Below, one piece after another: positions 53,696-63,186 of a stretch of DNA of 64,000 nucleotides. Made by a program: the position numbers and the translations under genes. The number at the start of each line of letters is the position of its first letter. Within the stretch, counting starts at the first letter, position 1. The DNA is from DASUPK01 sp963744105 (GTDB taxonomy: Bacteria; Actinomycetota; Thermoleophilia; Solirubrobacterales; 70-9): NCBI GenBank assembly GCA_963744105.1, contig CAVUSJ010000004.1, positions 186,001 through 250,000 of the forward strand. The letters are read 5' to 3'. The notes beneath the pieces were generated by a model that was given only the letters and a program-made list of their open reading frames with translations, searched no databases and was not told where the DNA came from.

Positions 53696-55591
53696 GTGGA
53701 GCGGCTCAAGCACCCCGTCTACAGGCATCGCCTGATCCAGCTCGCCGCAGACGCAGTCCTCATCGCGGCCGCCTACTACCTGGCCTTCAGGTTGCGGTTC
53801 CTCGACGCCCCGGGCGGGATCCCGGACCGCTACGACCACATGCTCGGCCACTCGATCGCCTTCGTCGTGGCGGGCCAGCTGATCGTCTTCTACGCCTTCG
53901 GCCTCTACGAGAAGTGGTGGCGCTACTTCCGCCTGCCCGACATGATCGCCGTGCTGCGCGCCTGCGCGGTCTCCACGGCGATCCTGGCGATCGCGTTCCT
54001 CCTGCTGAAGCCGTTCCACGACCAGATCCCGCGCTCCGTCGTCGTCAGCTACTTCCTGCTCACGGTCTTCCTGGTCGGCGGCGCGAGGCTGCTCGCCCGG
54101 ATGCTGCTGGTCGAGCGGATGGCGCGGCGCGAGGTGCGCGGCGCCCGGCGCGTCCTGGTGGTCGGCGCGGGCTCGGGCGGCCAGATGGTGGTCCGCGAGA
54201 TGCAGCTCAACCCGAATCTCGGCTCCCGCGCGATCGGCTTCCTCGACGATGACCCCCGCAAGCGCGGCATGCGCCTGCACGGCATCAACGTGGTCGGCAC
54301 CACCGAGGAGGTCGGCGACGTCCTCGACGAGTTCAACCCCGACGAGGTGATCATCGCGATCCCGTCAGCGCCCGGCGAGCTGCGCGGGCGGGTGGTCACG
54401 GCCTGCCGCGAGCGCGACGTCCCGGTCCGGACCCTGCCGACCGTCTTCGAGCTGCTCCGCGGCGGAGTTCAGCTCACCCGGCAGCTGCGCGAGGTCCAGG
54501 TCGAGGACGTCCTCGGCCGCGAGCCGGTGAAGATGGAGCTCGACCGCGTCGGGGCCTACGTCCAGGACAAGGTCGTCCTCGTCACCGGCGCCGGCGGCTC
54601 GATCGGCTCGGAGCTCGTCCGCCAGATCGCCAGGGTCAGGCCGAAGCTGCTGGTGATGCTCGACCACGCCGAGGACAATCTCTTCCGGATCGATCGGGAG
54701 ATGGTCGAGGAGCGCCACTTCACCCGGATCGAGTCCGTGCTCGCCGACTGCAAGGAGGGCGATCGGATGCTCGAGGTGATGCAGCGCTTCAAGCCCGCCA
54801 TCGTCTTCCACGCCGCCGCGTACAAGCACGTACCGCTGATGGAAGCGAACCCCCTTGAGGCGATCCGCAACAACGCGATGGCGACCAAGGTCACCGCGAA
54901 GACGGCCGTCGCCTCGGGATGCGAGCGCTTCGTCCTCGTCTCGACCGACAAGGCGGTCAACCCCCGGACCGTGATGGGCGCCTCCAAGGCCATGGCGGAG
55001 TGGATCGTCGAGGCAGCGGGGCGCAAGCACCCGCAAACGCGCTTCGTCACCGTTCGCTTCGGCAACGTCCTCGCCTCCTCGGGCAGCGTGGTGCCGATCT
55101 TCCGCAACCAGATCGAGCGCGGCGGCCCGGTCACGGTCACCGATCCGGAGATGACCCGGTATTTCATGACCATCCCGGAGGCCGTTCAGCTGGTGATCCG
55201 CTCGGGCGACCTGGGTGGCGCGAGCGGCGAGGTCTTCGTCCTCGAGATGGGAGAGCCGGTGAAGATCGTCGACCTGGCGCACAACATGATTCGGCTCGCC
55301 GGCTACGAGCCCGAGGTCGACATCGCCGTCGAGGTCGTCGGCGCCCGGCCGGGCGAGAAGCTGCATGAGGAGCTCTTCAACTCCGACGAGCGGCCCCAGC
55401 CCACGGCGTCCGACCGGATCGTGCGCGCGGTCCGCAGCGCGCCGCTCGATCCCGAGTGGGTCAACGGGACGCTCGACCGTCTCGAGACCCTGATCAGGGA
55501 AGGCGACGAGGCCAACCTCGCCGTGCGCACCGTCGAGCTCGTCTCCGCCCGCAGGGCGAGCGAGCTGCCTGTCGACGACCTGGCGACTTGA
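53696..55591 (+). CDS. Membrane nucleoside-diphosphate-sugar epimerase/dehydratase (PglF/WbpM/CapD family)
   Basis: Makes an activated deoxy- or amino-sugar. 631 residues from GTG 53696. Four N-terminal helices (about 14-140) are followed by a Rossmann CoA-binding-like domain (VLVVGAGSGGQMVVREMQ) and an SDR domain with LVTGAGGSIGSELVRQIA, KPAIVFHAAAYKHVPLME and STDKAVNPRTVMGASKAMAE. In the last motif the usual catalytic Tyr is replaced by Met, characteristic of the 4,6-dehydratase/5-epimerase family. It opens the polysaccharide locus. A TAGACT -10-like box (53680-53685) lies ten bases before the GTG, implying a very short leader. Confidence 0.92.
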   Translation: MERLKHPVYRHRLIQLAADAVLIAAAYYLAFRLRFLDAPGGIPDRYDHMLGHSIAFVVAGQLIVFYAFGLYEKWWRYFRLPDMIAVLRACAVSTAILAIAFLLLKPFHDQIPRSVVVSYFLLTVFLVGGARLLARMLLVERMARREVRGARRVLVVGAGSGGQMVVREMQLNPNLGSRAIGFLDDDPRKRGMRLHGINVVGTTEEVGDVLDEFNPDEVIIAIPSAPGELRGRVVTACRERDVPVRTLPTVFELLRGGVQLTRQLREVQVEDVLGREPVKMELDRVGAYVQDKVVLVTGAGGSIGSELVRQIARVRPKLLVMLDHAEDNLFRIDREMVEERHFTRIESVLADCKEGDRMLEVMQRFKPAIVFHAAAYKHVPLMEANPLEAIRNNAMATKVTAKTAVASGCERFVLVSTDKAVNPRTVMGASKAMAEWIVEAAGRKHPQTRFVTVRFGNVLASSGSVVPIFRNQIERGGPVTVTDPEMTRYFMTIPEAVQLVIRSGDLGGASGEVFVLEMGEPVKIVDLAHNMIRLAGYEPEVDIAVEVVGARPGEKLHEELFNSDERPQPTASDRIVRAVRSAPLDPEWVNGTLDRLETLIREGDEANLAVRTVELVSARRASELPVDDLAT

Positions 55592-55657
55592 GTTAGACCG
55601 GTCGCGCTGTCGCGCGCCCTCGCATCAAGAAGCTCCCTAACATCCCGCGCCGCGGCC

Positions 55658-56503
55658 ATGAGCGGTCTTCTGAAGGACGTCGGAGCAGTCGCAGGCCTCG
55701 CCTCTTTCCTGGGGCTGGCCCTCCTTTCCCTGCTCTATTTCGCCCAGGCACGGGATGTGCGGCGCCTGCGCGACCAGGCGAGCTTCCTGGTGGAGGGTGG
55801 CTCCGAGGACGGAGAGTCGATCGCTCCGGCTGAGCGCACCGCCACCGCCGTCGCCTCCACGACCAAGGAGCCGGAGAAGGCGGCCGCCGCCGCCGCCGCG
55901 ACTGCGCCCAACGAAGCGGAGGCCTTCAGGCGAGCTGAGCTCGCCAGGCAGGCGGCGCAGCGCCGCCAGCGCTTCGAGCAGCGCCGCCGTCCGGGGGGAG
56001 AGCGTGAGCGCCCGGGCTGGCTCTCGGAACCGCTCTCGCTCGCCGTGATCGTGGTCGGCGCGATCCTGCTGGTCGCCGGCATCGTCTTCGGCGTCACCCA
56101 GCTCACCGGCGGATCGTCCGACTCCACCACCGCCGGCGGCGCCAAGAAGAGCAAGGGACCGTGTCCGCCGAGCCAGACCAAGGTCGCGGTGCTCAACGGA
56201 ACGGCCACCCCCGGCCTCGCGGCTGGGTCCGCCGCTCCGCTGAAGCAGCACAACTACAAGGTGGGCCCGGTCGGCAACACCACGACGCCGTTCGCGACGA
56301 GCGTCGTCATGTTTGACCCGAGCGACGGCCAGCAATGCGCGCCGATCATCGGTCAGATCGTCGGCATCCAGAAGACACAGCCGATGAACAACGAGGTGCG
56401 CACGGCCGCGGAGGGGGACCCGGTGGCGGTCGTCCTGGGAGACGACAAGGCCGGGGCGTCTAGCACCACCGGGGCCAGCGCCACGACCGGCTCGGGAATC
56501 TGA
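55658..56503 (+). CDS. LytR C-terminal-domain protein
   Basis: 281 residues. A first membrane helix (about 8-28), a Glu/Ala/Arg-rich cytoplasmic coil (KAAAAAAATAPNEAEAFRRAEL), and a second helix (about 128-148) lead to an extracytoplasmic LytR_C domain (KVAVLNGTATPGLAAGSAA... VVMFDPSDGQQCAPIIGQIV). LytR_C occurs in wall-glycopolymer enzymes but here the catalytic LCP domain is missing. The C-tail is Thr/Ser/Ala-rich. It is 66 bases after the epimerase gene. Confidence 0.87.
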   Translation: MSGLLKDVGAVAGLASFLGLALLSLLYFAQARDVRRLRDQASFLVEGGSEDGESIAPAERTATAVASTTKEPEKAAAAAAATAPNEAEAFRRAELARQAAQRRQRFEQRRRPGGERERPGWLSEPLSLAVIVVGAILLVAGIVFGVTQLTGGSSDSTTAGGAKKSKGPCPPSQTKVAVLNGTATPGLAAGSAAPLKQHNYKVGPVGNTTTPFATSVVMFDPSDGQQCAPIIGQIVGIQKTQPMNNEVRTAAEGDPVAVVLGDDKAGASSTTGASATTGSGI

Positions 56504-56528
56504 GCCAACCAGCACTCCCGGTCGCCCT

Positions 56529-56960
56529 GTGAGCGAGCGCAGCCGATCGGTCGTCTTCATCTCGACAGCGGTGGTCGCGCTGCTGCTCGCGGCGACGGCC
56601 GCGGCGATCGTCGTCACCCAGCACGTGCGTGACGAGGGGCCGGTCGTCAGCAACATCTTCTTCAAGCGGCCTCCCGGGCGCTACCGCGCCTGCTTCTTCC
56701 TCACTCGCGCCGACACGGTGACCGTCGAGCTCGTGAACGCCTCCGGCCAGGTCGCCCGCGTGCTGGCGAACGCTCAGCCGCTGGCGGGCGGCTCGGAGAA
56801 GTCCGATGCGCACTGCTTCGACTGGGACGGGACCGATGCCGCGGGCAATCCCGTTCCGCCCGGCCCCTACCGGCTCCGGTTCGAGCTTCAGAAGGCCGAC
56901 CGGACCGCGACCTCCGGGGAGCACCTGGTCATCCACACGGCGCCGCGGGGATCCTCGTGA
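56529..56960 (+). CDS. Small membrane-anchored FlgD-Ig-like protein
   Basis: 143 residues from GTG 56529. One helix (about 9-30) and an extracytoplasmic beta-sandwich: RACFFLTRADTVTVELVNASGQVARVL, HCFDWDGTDAAGNPVPPGPYRLRFEL. The WDGTDAAGNPVPPGPY element is the FlgD-Ig-like repeat signature, common outside flagella. It overlaps the start of the O-antigen-ligase-like gene (GTGA). A scaffold or polymer-binding role is guesswork. Confidence 0.82.
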   Translation: MSERSRSVVFISTAVVALLLAATAAAIVVTQHVRDEGPVVSNIFFKRPPGRYRACFFLTRADTVTVELVNASGQVARVLANAQPLAGGSEKSDAHCFDWDGTDAAGNPVPPGPYRLRFELQKADRTATSGEHLVIHTAPRGSS

Positions 56961-58504
56961 ACCACGCGCTGGAGGTGATCGGCTGCCTGGCCGCGGCGGG
57001 ATCGCTGACGGCCTCCTTCCTGGCGTCCGACCCGCGTCTGCGCGCGGCTGGGCTGGTGGGCGCGGGTGGGCTCGCGGTCGCGCTGATCGCAGGACAGGGG
57101 TGGGACGAGCTGCGGACCCTCCGAGACCATCCGCCCGAGTTCGCGGGAGTGATCATTGCCGGCATCATCGGCCTCGCGATCGGCGCGGCCGCCATGCTGC
57201 GCTGGCCGATCCTCCTGCCCCTGCTGGTGATCGCAACCCTGCCGTTCCGGATCCGGCTGCACGTCGCCGGCGGGCAGGCCGTCAACCTCCTCATCCCGCT
57301 CTACGTCGTGATCGGGTCTGGCGTCCTGGCGACCGTCGTCGCGACCCTGCGCGGGGAGACGAGATTGCGCAGGCTTCCCGGGCCGCTCGTGCTCGCTCTG
57401 GTGGCGGTGATCTGCCTCTACGCCCTCCAGACGACCTACTCGACCGACGTCGCCTTCGCCGCGCGCAACATCGGCTTCTTCCTGATCCCGTTCGCGATTC
57501 TCTTCTCGCTGCTCGCCGAGGCCGAGTGGGACCGCCGCCTGCTCAAGCTGGCGTTCGCGGTGCTCCTCGCGGAGGGCCTGATCCTGGCCGGCATCGGCAT
57601 CGGCCAGTTCCTCACGGAGCACATCTTCTGGAACGGGAAGCTCGAGGCCTCCAACGACTTCCACTTCTACTTTCGCGTCAACTCGCTCTTCTGGGACCCG
57701 AACATCTACGGCCGCTACCTGATGGTCGGGGTCCTCCTCGGGGCGGCGGCTCTGCTGTGGAGCGCCGGGAGCCGCCTGGCTTTCGGCCTGGTCGCGGTGC
57801 TCGCAATCACCTTCGCGGGGCTGTTCTTCGCCTTCTCGCAGACCACCTTCATTGCGCTCTTCGTTGGGCTCGCCACTCTCGTGGGCCTGCGCTGGAGCGT
57901 CCTCTGGACGGCGATCGCCACTCCGCTCGCGCTCGCCGCCATCGCCGTGGGGGCCCTGTTCCTGGCCGGTGGCTCGAACGAGTCGACCCGGACGGTGACC
58001 GAGGGACATAGCAGCCTGGTGAAGGGCGGCCTGAAGCTCGCCGAGCATCGCCCGCTCTACGGCTATGGCTCCGCCTCATTCTCGAAGGAGTTCGCCCGCG
58101 CCGAGGACGTCCCGCCGGGCGACACGACGATCTCCCACACGGAGCCCGTGACGGTTGCGGCCGAACAGGGCGTGATCGGCATCGCGGCCTATCTCGCGCT
58201 GCTCGCGGCCGCCCTCTGGACCGCGTTCTCGGGCTTGCGCGAGATCGCACCCGGTTTGGGCGCGCCATTCCGGACCCTGGCGGATGGCGACCGCGCCGAG
58301 CTCGCCCCGGCCAGGATCGGGATCGCGGCCGCCTTCATCGCACTGCTGGTCCATACGATCGGCTACGCCGCGTACCTGACCGACCCGCTGACCTGGGCAC
58401 TCCTCGCGGTGGGTGGGGTGCTGGCGGCCGAGGTCGGAGCCGGCGAGTGGCCGCGCCGCGAGCGCCAGGCTGAATCCGGCGCTGCGCGTCCGGCGTCGGC
58501 TTGA
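56957..58504 (+). CDS. O-antigen ligase/polymerase-like membrane protein (Wzy_C)
   Basis: 515 residues with about eleven hydrophobic helices. The Wzy_C region has a large loop with LKLAEHRPLYGYGSASFSKEF and DTTISHTEPVTVAAEQGVIGI: a His and Arg/Glu in the loop typical of O-antigen ligase or polymerase. It probably polymerises or ligates the surface polysaccharide made by this locus. It is translationally coupled to the small Ig-like protein and 16 bases from the flippase gene. Confidence 0.88.
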   Translation: MNHALEVIGCLAAAGSLTASFLASDPRLRAAGLVGAGGLAVALIAGQGWDELRTLRDHPPEFAGVIIAGIIGLAIGAAAMLRWPILLPLLVIATLPFRIRLHVAGGQAVNLLIPLYVVIGSGVLATVVATLRGETRLRRLPGPLVLALVAVICLYALQTTYSTDVAFAARNIGFFLIPFAILFSLLAEAEWDRRLLKLAFAVLLAEGLILAGIGIGQFLTEHIFWNGKLEASNDFHFYFRVNSLFWDPNIYGRYLMVGVLLGAAALLWSAGSRLAFGLVAVLAITFAGLFFAFSQTTFIALFVGLATLVGLRWSVLWTAIATPLALAAIAVGALFLAGGSNESTRTVTEGHSSLVKGGLKLAEHRPLYGYGSASFSKEFARAEDVPPGDTTISHTEPVTVAAEQGVIGIAAYLALLAAALWTAFSGLREIAPGLGAPFRTLADGDRAELAPARIGIAAAFIALLVHTIGYAAYLTDPLTWALLAVGGVLAAEVGAGEWPRRERQAESGAARPASA

Positions 58505-58520
58505 TCTTTCATCCCGGTCC

Positions 58521-60095
58521 ATGACGGGATACCTACGCCGCCTGGCGACCACGGGGGCCGCGTACACGGCCTCCAGCGTGATCTCGAAGCTGATCGCGGT
58601 CGCGCTGCTGCCGCTCTACACGCGGTACCTCACTCCGGCCGACTACGGCGCCGCCGAGGTGCTGGTCACGGGCGTGATCGCCGCCAGCATCGTGATCCGG
58701 CTCGGGATCATCGAGGCGCTCCTGCGCTTCTACTACCAGTCCGACGAGGTTCCGGACCAGGTCGTGAAGACGGCGTTCGCGTCGCTGCTCTGGACGACGT
58801 CGATCGGGTTGCTGATCGCCCTGCCCCTCGCCGAGCCGCTGTCGAAGCTCCTGCTCGACCACTCGGACCCGGGGCTGATGCGGATCGCAATCTTCGGCCT
58901 CTGGGTCTTCACGATGTTCGAGTTCCTGACTGCGCTCTACCGGCTGGACGAGCGCGCCAAGGCCTACTTCGTCTTCACCGTCTCGAACGTTCTGGTCACG
59001 ATCCCGGTCACCGTCTGGCTGGTGGTGGGGGAGGGGAAGGGCGCCAGCGGGCTGCTCTGGGGCCAGTACGGCACCGGGGCCCTGTTCCTCGCCGGGCTGA
59101 TCGTCGCGCAGCGGCGCCGGCTGGCGCTTGTCCCCGATTTCCCGCTCTGGCGCCGGATGCTGCGCTGGGGGCTTCCGACTATGCCCGCCGAGCTCTCCCT
59201 GTATTCCCTCAACTTCATCGACCGGGTCCTGATCGTCCGCCTGGTCGGACTCGGCGACGCGGGCCTCTACAGCCTCTCGGTCAAGTTCGCGCAGGCCGTC
59301 AACGTCCTCGTCAAGGGATTCCAGCTGGCCTGGCCGCCGCTCGCCTACTCGATCACCGACGACGACGAAGCGCGGCGCGCCTACGCCGTGATCGTCACCT
59401 GGTTCGTCTCGGTGACGACGTTCTTCGTGGCCGGGATGTGGCTGCTCTCGCGGTGGATCGTCCGCGTCCTGGCGGCCCCAGAGTTCTTCGACTCCTACAA
59501 GACGATCGGGCTGATCTCGACGGGCGTGATGCTCTACGCGCTCTATCTCGTCCTGGTGATCATCCTCGGCCGCACGGGCCGGACGGAGTTCAACTTCCCG
59601 GCCACCGGCGCCGGGACCGTGGTCAACATCGCGCTCAACCTCATCCTCCTGCCGTCGATGGGCATCGTCGGCGCGGGCATCTCGCTGGTGGCCTCGTACG
59701 CCGTGGTGCTGGTCCTGATGTACGTCTTCACGCAGCGGCTCTTCAAGGTGCCGTACGAGTGGCTGCGCCTCGCGCAGGCCGCGGGGCTTGCCGTCGTCCT
59801 GGTCCTCGCCGGTGAGCTGCTGTTGCCGACCAGCGGCTTCTGGGGTCTGGCCGGTCGCACCGCCCTGTGGCTGGCCTATCCGCTGCTGCTCTGGGTCACC
59901 GGCTTCCTGAACGACGAGGAGCGCGAGGCCGCCGGCCGGGTGCTGAGTCCCGCGTACGTAAAGGCGTCGCTGACCAGGCTGCGCGAGGCGCCTCCCACGC
60001 CGGAGCCCGAGGTGGACGAGGAGAAACGCCATGGCCCGCGCCTCACGCGCGAAACGCTCGAGGCCGAGCAGCGCGACGAGGACGCGATCCGCTAG
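58521..60095 (+). CDS. Oligosaccharide flippase (Wzx/MOP superfamily)
   Basis: 524 residues from ATG 58521, about fourteen helices with the MOP pattern: RLATTGAAYTASSVISKLIAVALLPLYTRYLTPADYG at the start, FYYQSDE, and later SLYSLNFIDRVLIVRLVGLGDAGLYSL. A ~50-residue charged cytoplasmic C-tail (EVDEEKRHGPRLTRETLEAE) is added. It should move lipid-linked repeat units outward. The frame open to 58413 overlaps the ligase-like gene and is not used. Its stop interlocks with the convergent glycosyltransferase stop in CTAG. Confidence 0.93.
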   Translation: MTGYLRRLATTGAAYTASSVISKLIAVALLPLYTRYLTPADYGAAEVLVTGVIAASIVIRLGIIEALLRFYYQSDEVPDQVVKTAFASLLWTTSIGLLIALPLAEPLSKLLLDHSDPGLMRIAIFGLWVFTMFEFLTALYRLDERAKAYFVFTVSNVLVTIPVTVWLVVGEGKGASGLLWGQYGTGALFLAGLIVAQRRRLALVPDFPLWRRMLRWGLPTMPAELSLYSLNFIDRVLIVRLVGLGDAGLYSLSVKFAQAVNVLVKGFQLAWPPLAYSITDDDEARRAYAVIVTWFVSVTTFFVAGMWLLSRWIVRVLAAPEFFDSYKTIGLISTGVMLYALYLVLVIILGRTGRTEFNFPATGAGTVVNIALNLILLPSMGIVGAGISLVASYAVVLVLMYVFTQRLFKVPYEWLRLAQAAGLAVVLVLAGELLLPTSGFWGLAGRTALWLAYPLLLWVTGFLNDEEREAAGRVLSPAYVKASLTRLREAPPTPEPEVDEEKRHGPRLTRETLEAEQRDEDAIR

Positions 60096-61114
60096 CCCGC
60101 CGCCGCTCGCTGCAGAACCCCGGCCATCACTGCGGCCTGGTGCTTCACGTCGTGCCGGCCGGCGGCCTCTCGCGCCGCGGGATTCGGCGATGGCATCTCG
60201 CTTGCCCGGCTGAGCGCGGCCGTCAGCGCTCCAGCGTCCTCGGGATCCACGAGCACACCGGCCTCGGGAGTGACGAACTCGGGTGGGCCGCCGACCGTCG
60301 TGGCGACGACGGTGCGCTCCATCGCCATCGCCTCCAGCGTCGCCTGGCCGAAGGGCTCACGCAGCGACGGCTGGCAGAGAACGTCGCAGGCCGCCACCCA
60401 CTGAGGAACCTCGGACTGCGGGACGCGACCCACCAGGCTGACTCCCGTGCGGCCCTCCAGATCGCCTCGGAGCGGCCCGTCGCCGACGAAGGCGAGCCGG
60501 CCACTGCCCAGCGAGGCGAAGGCGTCGGCGAGCCGCACGACGTTCTTGCGTTCGATCAGGGAACCGACACAGAGGAACGCCGGGCCCTCGCCGTCCCAGC
60601 CGAGCGCCTGGCGTGCCTCGGCCGCCGGCCGGGGCGAGAATGCGCCCAGGTCAACGCCGCAGTCTGCGATCTCGATCTTCGGCTCCGCGGAGGGGATCCG
60701 GTCAATGAGGCATTCAGAGAGCCAGCGGGAATTGGCGATCACCGCGGAGGAGCGCTTGATCACCCAGCGGGTTGCCGCCTGCACGCCGGGGATGTGGCCC
60801 AGGTTGGCGACGTCCTGCCCGTGCGCCATGACCACGAGCGGCACCCCGGCCGCTCGTGCGGCGAGGGCACCCGCCGCGCCCGAGGGGAAGAGGAAATGGG
60901 CGAAGACCACGTCGGGCTTGAAGCGGCGGGCCGCGGCGCGGGACTCCCGGGTGAGGCGCAGGTACTTGGAGCGGGAGCCGCCTCGCCGGCTGATCGAGGA
61001 GACCTCGACCTCATGCCCCAGGGCCTCGATCTCCTTCGTCAGCGGCACCAGGAAGCTGCCCAGGTCCGGCTGCCCCGGGCTCGGCCACATCTGGGTCACC
61101 TCGAGGATGCGCAT
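60092..61114 (-). CDS. Glycosyltransferase family 4 (GT-B)
   Basis: 340 residues from ATG 61114. It begins RILEVTQMWPSPGQPDLGSFL, and has FAHFLFPSGAAGALAARAAG, VVMAHGQDV, FLCVGSLIERKNVVRLADAF and the GT4 donor motif REPFGQATLEAMAMERTVVAT, followed by GGPPEFV. It is two bases from the upstream GT2 gene. The frame open to 61507 overlaps that gene and is a shadow. The sugar donor is unknown. Confidence 0.93.
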   Translation of the reverse strand: MRILEVTQMWPSPGQPDLGSFLVPLTKEIEALGHEVEVSSISRRGGSRSKYLRLTRESRAAARRFKPDVVFAHFLFPSGAAGALAARAAGVPLVVMAHGQDVANLGHIPGVQAATRWVIKRSSAVIANSRWLSECLIDRIPSAEPKIEIADCGVDLGAFSPRPAAEARQALGWDGEGPAFLCVGSLIERKNVVRLADAFASLGSGRLAFVGDGPLRGDLEGRTGVSLVGRVPQSEVPQWVAACDVLCQPSLREPFGQATLEAMAMERTVVATTVGGPPEFVTPEAGVLVDPEDAGALTAALSRASEMPSPNPAAREAAGRHDVKHQAAVMAGVLQRAAAG

Positions 61115-61116
61115 AA

Positions 61117-62046
61117 CTACGACCCTAAGGCCCGGTTGTACGCCTCGGCCGCCTCCCGGATTCCCTCGCCGTGACCGGGACGCAGGGCCTGGCGGGCGTG
61201 GAGCCAGTAGCGGCGCGGAGAGTGCCCCGGCAGGAAGACGGCGGCGAGGGCGCGCATCAGGTGGGGCCAGGCGAGCAGCGGGCGCAGCAGGACCGCCTCG
61301 ACGCGGCCCCGGTGCTTTCGCAGGTAGCGGTCCTGGTTGCGGTGGTACTCGACGATCCTGCGCTCGGCGCCGGCGGCGTCCTGCGCCATCTGGTCGTGGT
61401 GGATCGCGCGGGCGGCCGGGACGAAGAGGATCCTCCAGCCGGCATCCCGGAGCCGCTTGCAGAAATCGGTCTCGTCGGAGTAGACGAAGAAGCCGGGGTC
61501 GAGCCACCCGATCCGCTTCGCGGCCTCCCGCCGCACCATCATCGCGCTGGACTGGACCCAGCCCACCGGGCGCGTGCCGGTGCCGCCGCTCTCGACCGTG
61601 AAGCGGCGGTGCAGGAAGAAGGCCCCGGCGAGAGCGGTCTCCGCGCCTGGCAGCCGCCAGGCGCAGGGAACCTCCCGGCCCTGGGGCGACAGCAGCTGGG
61701 CTCCCGCGGCGGCCGCATCACGGTCTGACCGCAGGGCGCCGAGCAGCGCCGCCACCGCGCCCGGCTGAAGCTCCGAGTCCTCGTTGAGCAGCAGGCAGAA
61801 CTCGCCGCGCGACTCCTTCAGGAGCCGGCTGTCGTTTGCCGCCTTTCCCTCCCTCCGGTCGAGCGCGATCAGGCGGATGTCGCCGCCGAGCCCCCGCACC
61901 GCGTCGGCCGAGCCGTCGTCGGAGGCGTTGTCGAGCACGAGGATCTCGTGCTCGAGATCGGACGGCGTCGTCCGCTCGATCGCCTCGAGGCAGGCGAGCA
62001 GGGACTCCCGCCCGTTGGTGTTGACCACGCAATAGGAGACCAGCAC
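61117..62046 (-). CDS. Glycosyltransferase family 2
   Basis: 309 residues from GTG 62046. GT-A fold: VSYCVVNTNGRESLLACLEAIERT, ILVLDNASDDGSADAV, LLLNEDSELQPGAVAALLGA with the acceptor-region metal motif. A WVQSSAMMVRREAAKRIGWLDPGFFVYSDETDFCKRLRDAG element with ED-like DETDFC is typical of rhamnosyl-type GT2 enzymes. The start is only 17 bases from the divergent gene at 62064. Confidence 0.92.
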   Translation of the reverse strand: MLVSYCVVNTNGRESLLACLEAIERTTPSDLEHEILVLDNASDDGSADAVRGLGGDIRLIALDRREGKAANDSRLLKESRGEFCLLLNEDSELQPGAVAALLGALRSDRDAAAAGAQLLSPQGREVPCAWRLPGAETALAGAFFLHRRFTVESGGTGTRPVGWVQSSAMMVRREAAKRIGWLDPGFFVYSDETDFCKRLRDAGWRILFVPAARAIHHDQMAQDAAGAERRIVEYHRNQDRYLRKHRGRVEAVLLRPLLAWPHLMRALAAVFLPGHSPRRYWLHARQALRPGHGEGIREAAEAYNRALGS

Positions 62047-62049
62047 GGC

Positions 62050-62055
62050 GACAAT
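62050..62055 (+). promoter_or_regulatory. -10-like GACAAT for a possibly leaderless glycosyltransferase mRNA
   Basis: GACAAT is followed by eight bases and then ATG 62064. The whole intergenic gap is 17 bases, so the promoter elements must lie inside the divergent gene or the mRNA is leaderless. Confidence 0.35.
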
Positions 62056-62063
62056 GCTCGCCC

Positions 62064-63176
62064 ATGCGCGTCCAGATCGTCGATCCGCCGGCCTACACGC
62101 CGCCGTACGACCACGCCCTCTCGGGCGCGCTCGCCCGTGCCGGCGCGGATGTGGAGCTGATCACCGCCCACTTCCCGTACGGCCCCGTGCCGGTCGAGAA
62201 CGGCTACGAAGTACGCGAGCTCTTCTACCGACGCGGCTCCCGCGACGGGATCGGGCCGCGCCGGCGCCGCCTGCTGCGCGCGATGGAGCACCTCCCGGAC
62301 ATGCGCCGCTACCGCCGGGTCGCCGAGCAGGCCGAGATCGTCCACTACCAGTGGCTGCCGGTCCCGGCCCTCGATCGCCACCTGCTTGCCCCCAAGCGGC
62401 CGCGGATCTACACGATGCACTGGCGCCTGCCGGAGACCGAGTCGCGTGTGGGACGAGCGCTCACGAAGCTCCTGGCGAGGATGGACGCGGTCGTGGTCCA
62501 CTCCGAGCACGGAGCCGGTCGCCTGCGCTCCGACTTCGGGGTACCCGCCGAGCGGCTGCGGGTGATCCCGCACGGCGCCTTCGACTACCTGACCCGGCAG
62601 GACGACGAGAAGCCGCTCCCGGCGGAGCTCAGCAATGTGGAGGCGCCCGTGATCCTCGCCTTCGGCCTGATCCGTCCCTACAAGGGGACCGACGTCCTGT
62701 TGGAGGCCTTTGCGCGAATCAAGGGAGCAGAGCTTTGGGTGGTCGGCATGCCACGGATGCCGATGGAGGAGCTTCGGGCTCTCGCGGACCGGGCGCCCGG
62801 CCACGTCCGCTTCGTCGACCGGTTCATCCCCGACAACGAGATCCCCGCGTTCATGCGCCGCGCCGACCTGGTCGTCCTGCCGTACCGCAACATCGAGCAG
62901 TCCGGGGTCCTCTACACGGCCCTCGCTTTCGGACGGCCGATGATCCTGAGCGCGGTTGGCGGCTTCTCCGAGATCGCCGACCGAGGCGCGGCACGGCTCG
63001 TTCCGCCCGAGGATCCCGACGCTCTCGCCGAGGCGATCAAGGAGCTGATCGACGACCGGGACACCGCGGCAGCGCTGGCTGCCGGCGCCGAGCGGGAGGC
63101 GGCGAATGTCTCCTCCTGGGAGGGGATCGCGGAGCAGACCATGACTCTCTACCGAGAGCTGCTCGACACCCGATAA
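62064..63176 (+). CDS. Glycosyltransferase family 4
   Basis: 370 residues. VQIVDPPAYTPPYDHALSGALARAGADVELIT at the start, EIVHYQWLPVPALDRHLL, VVHSEHGAGRLRSDFGV, ILAFGLIRPYKGTDVLLEAF and the end motif ALAFGRPMILSAVGGFSEIADRGAARLV. The conserved second Glu of the donor EX7E motif is in NIEQSGVLYTALAF with EQ. It belongs with the GT2/GT4 neighbours in the polysaccharide locus. Confidence 0.92.
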   Translation: MRVQIVDPPAYTPPYDHALSGALARAGADVELITAHFPYGPVPVENGYEVRELFYRRGSRDGIGPRRRRLLRAMEHLPDMRRYRRVAEQAEIVHYQWLPVPALDRHLLAPKRPRIYTMHWRLPETESRVGRALTKLLARMDAVVVHSEHGAGRLRSDFGVPAERLRVIPHGAFDYLTRQDDEKPLPAELSNVEAPVILAFGLIRPYKGTDVLLEAFARIKGAELWVVGMPRMPMEELRALADRAPGHVRFVDRFIPDNEIPAFMRRADLVVLPYRNIEQSGVLYTALAFGRPMILSAVGGFSEIADRGAARLVPPEDPDALAEAIKELIDDRDTAAALAAGAEREAANVSSWEGIAEQTMTLYRELLDTR

Positions 63177-63186
63177 TCCCCCGCTC

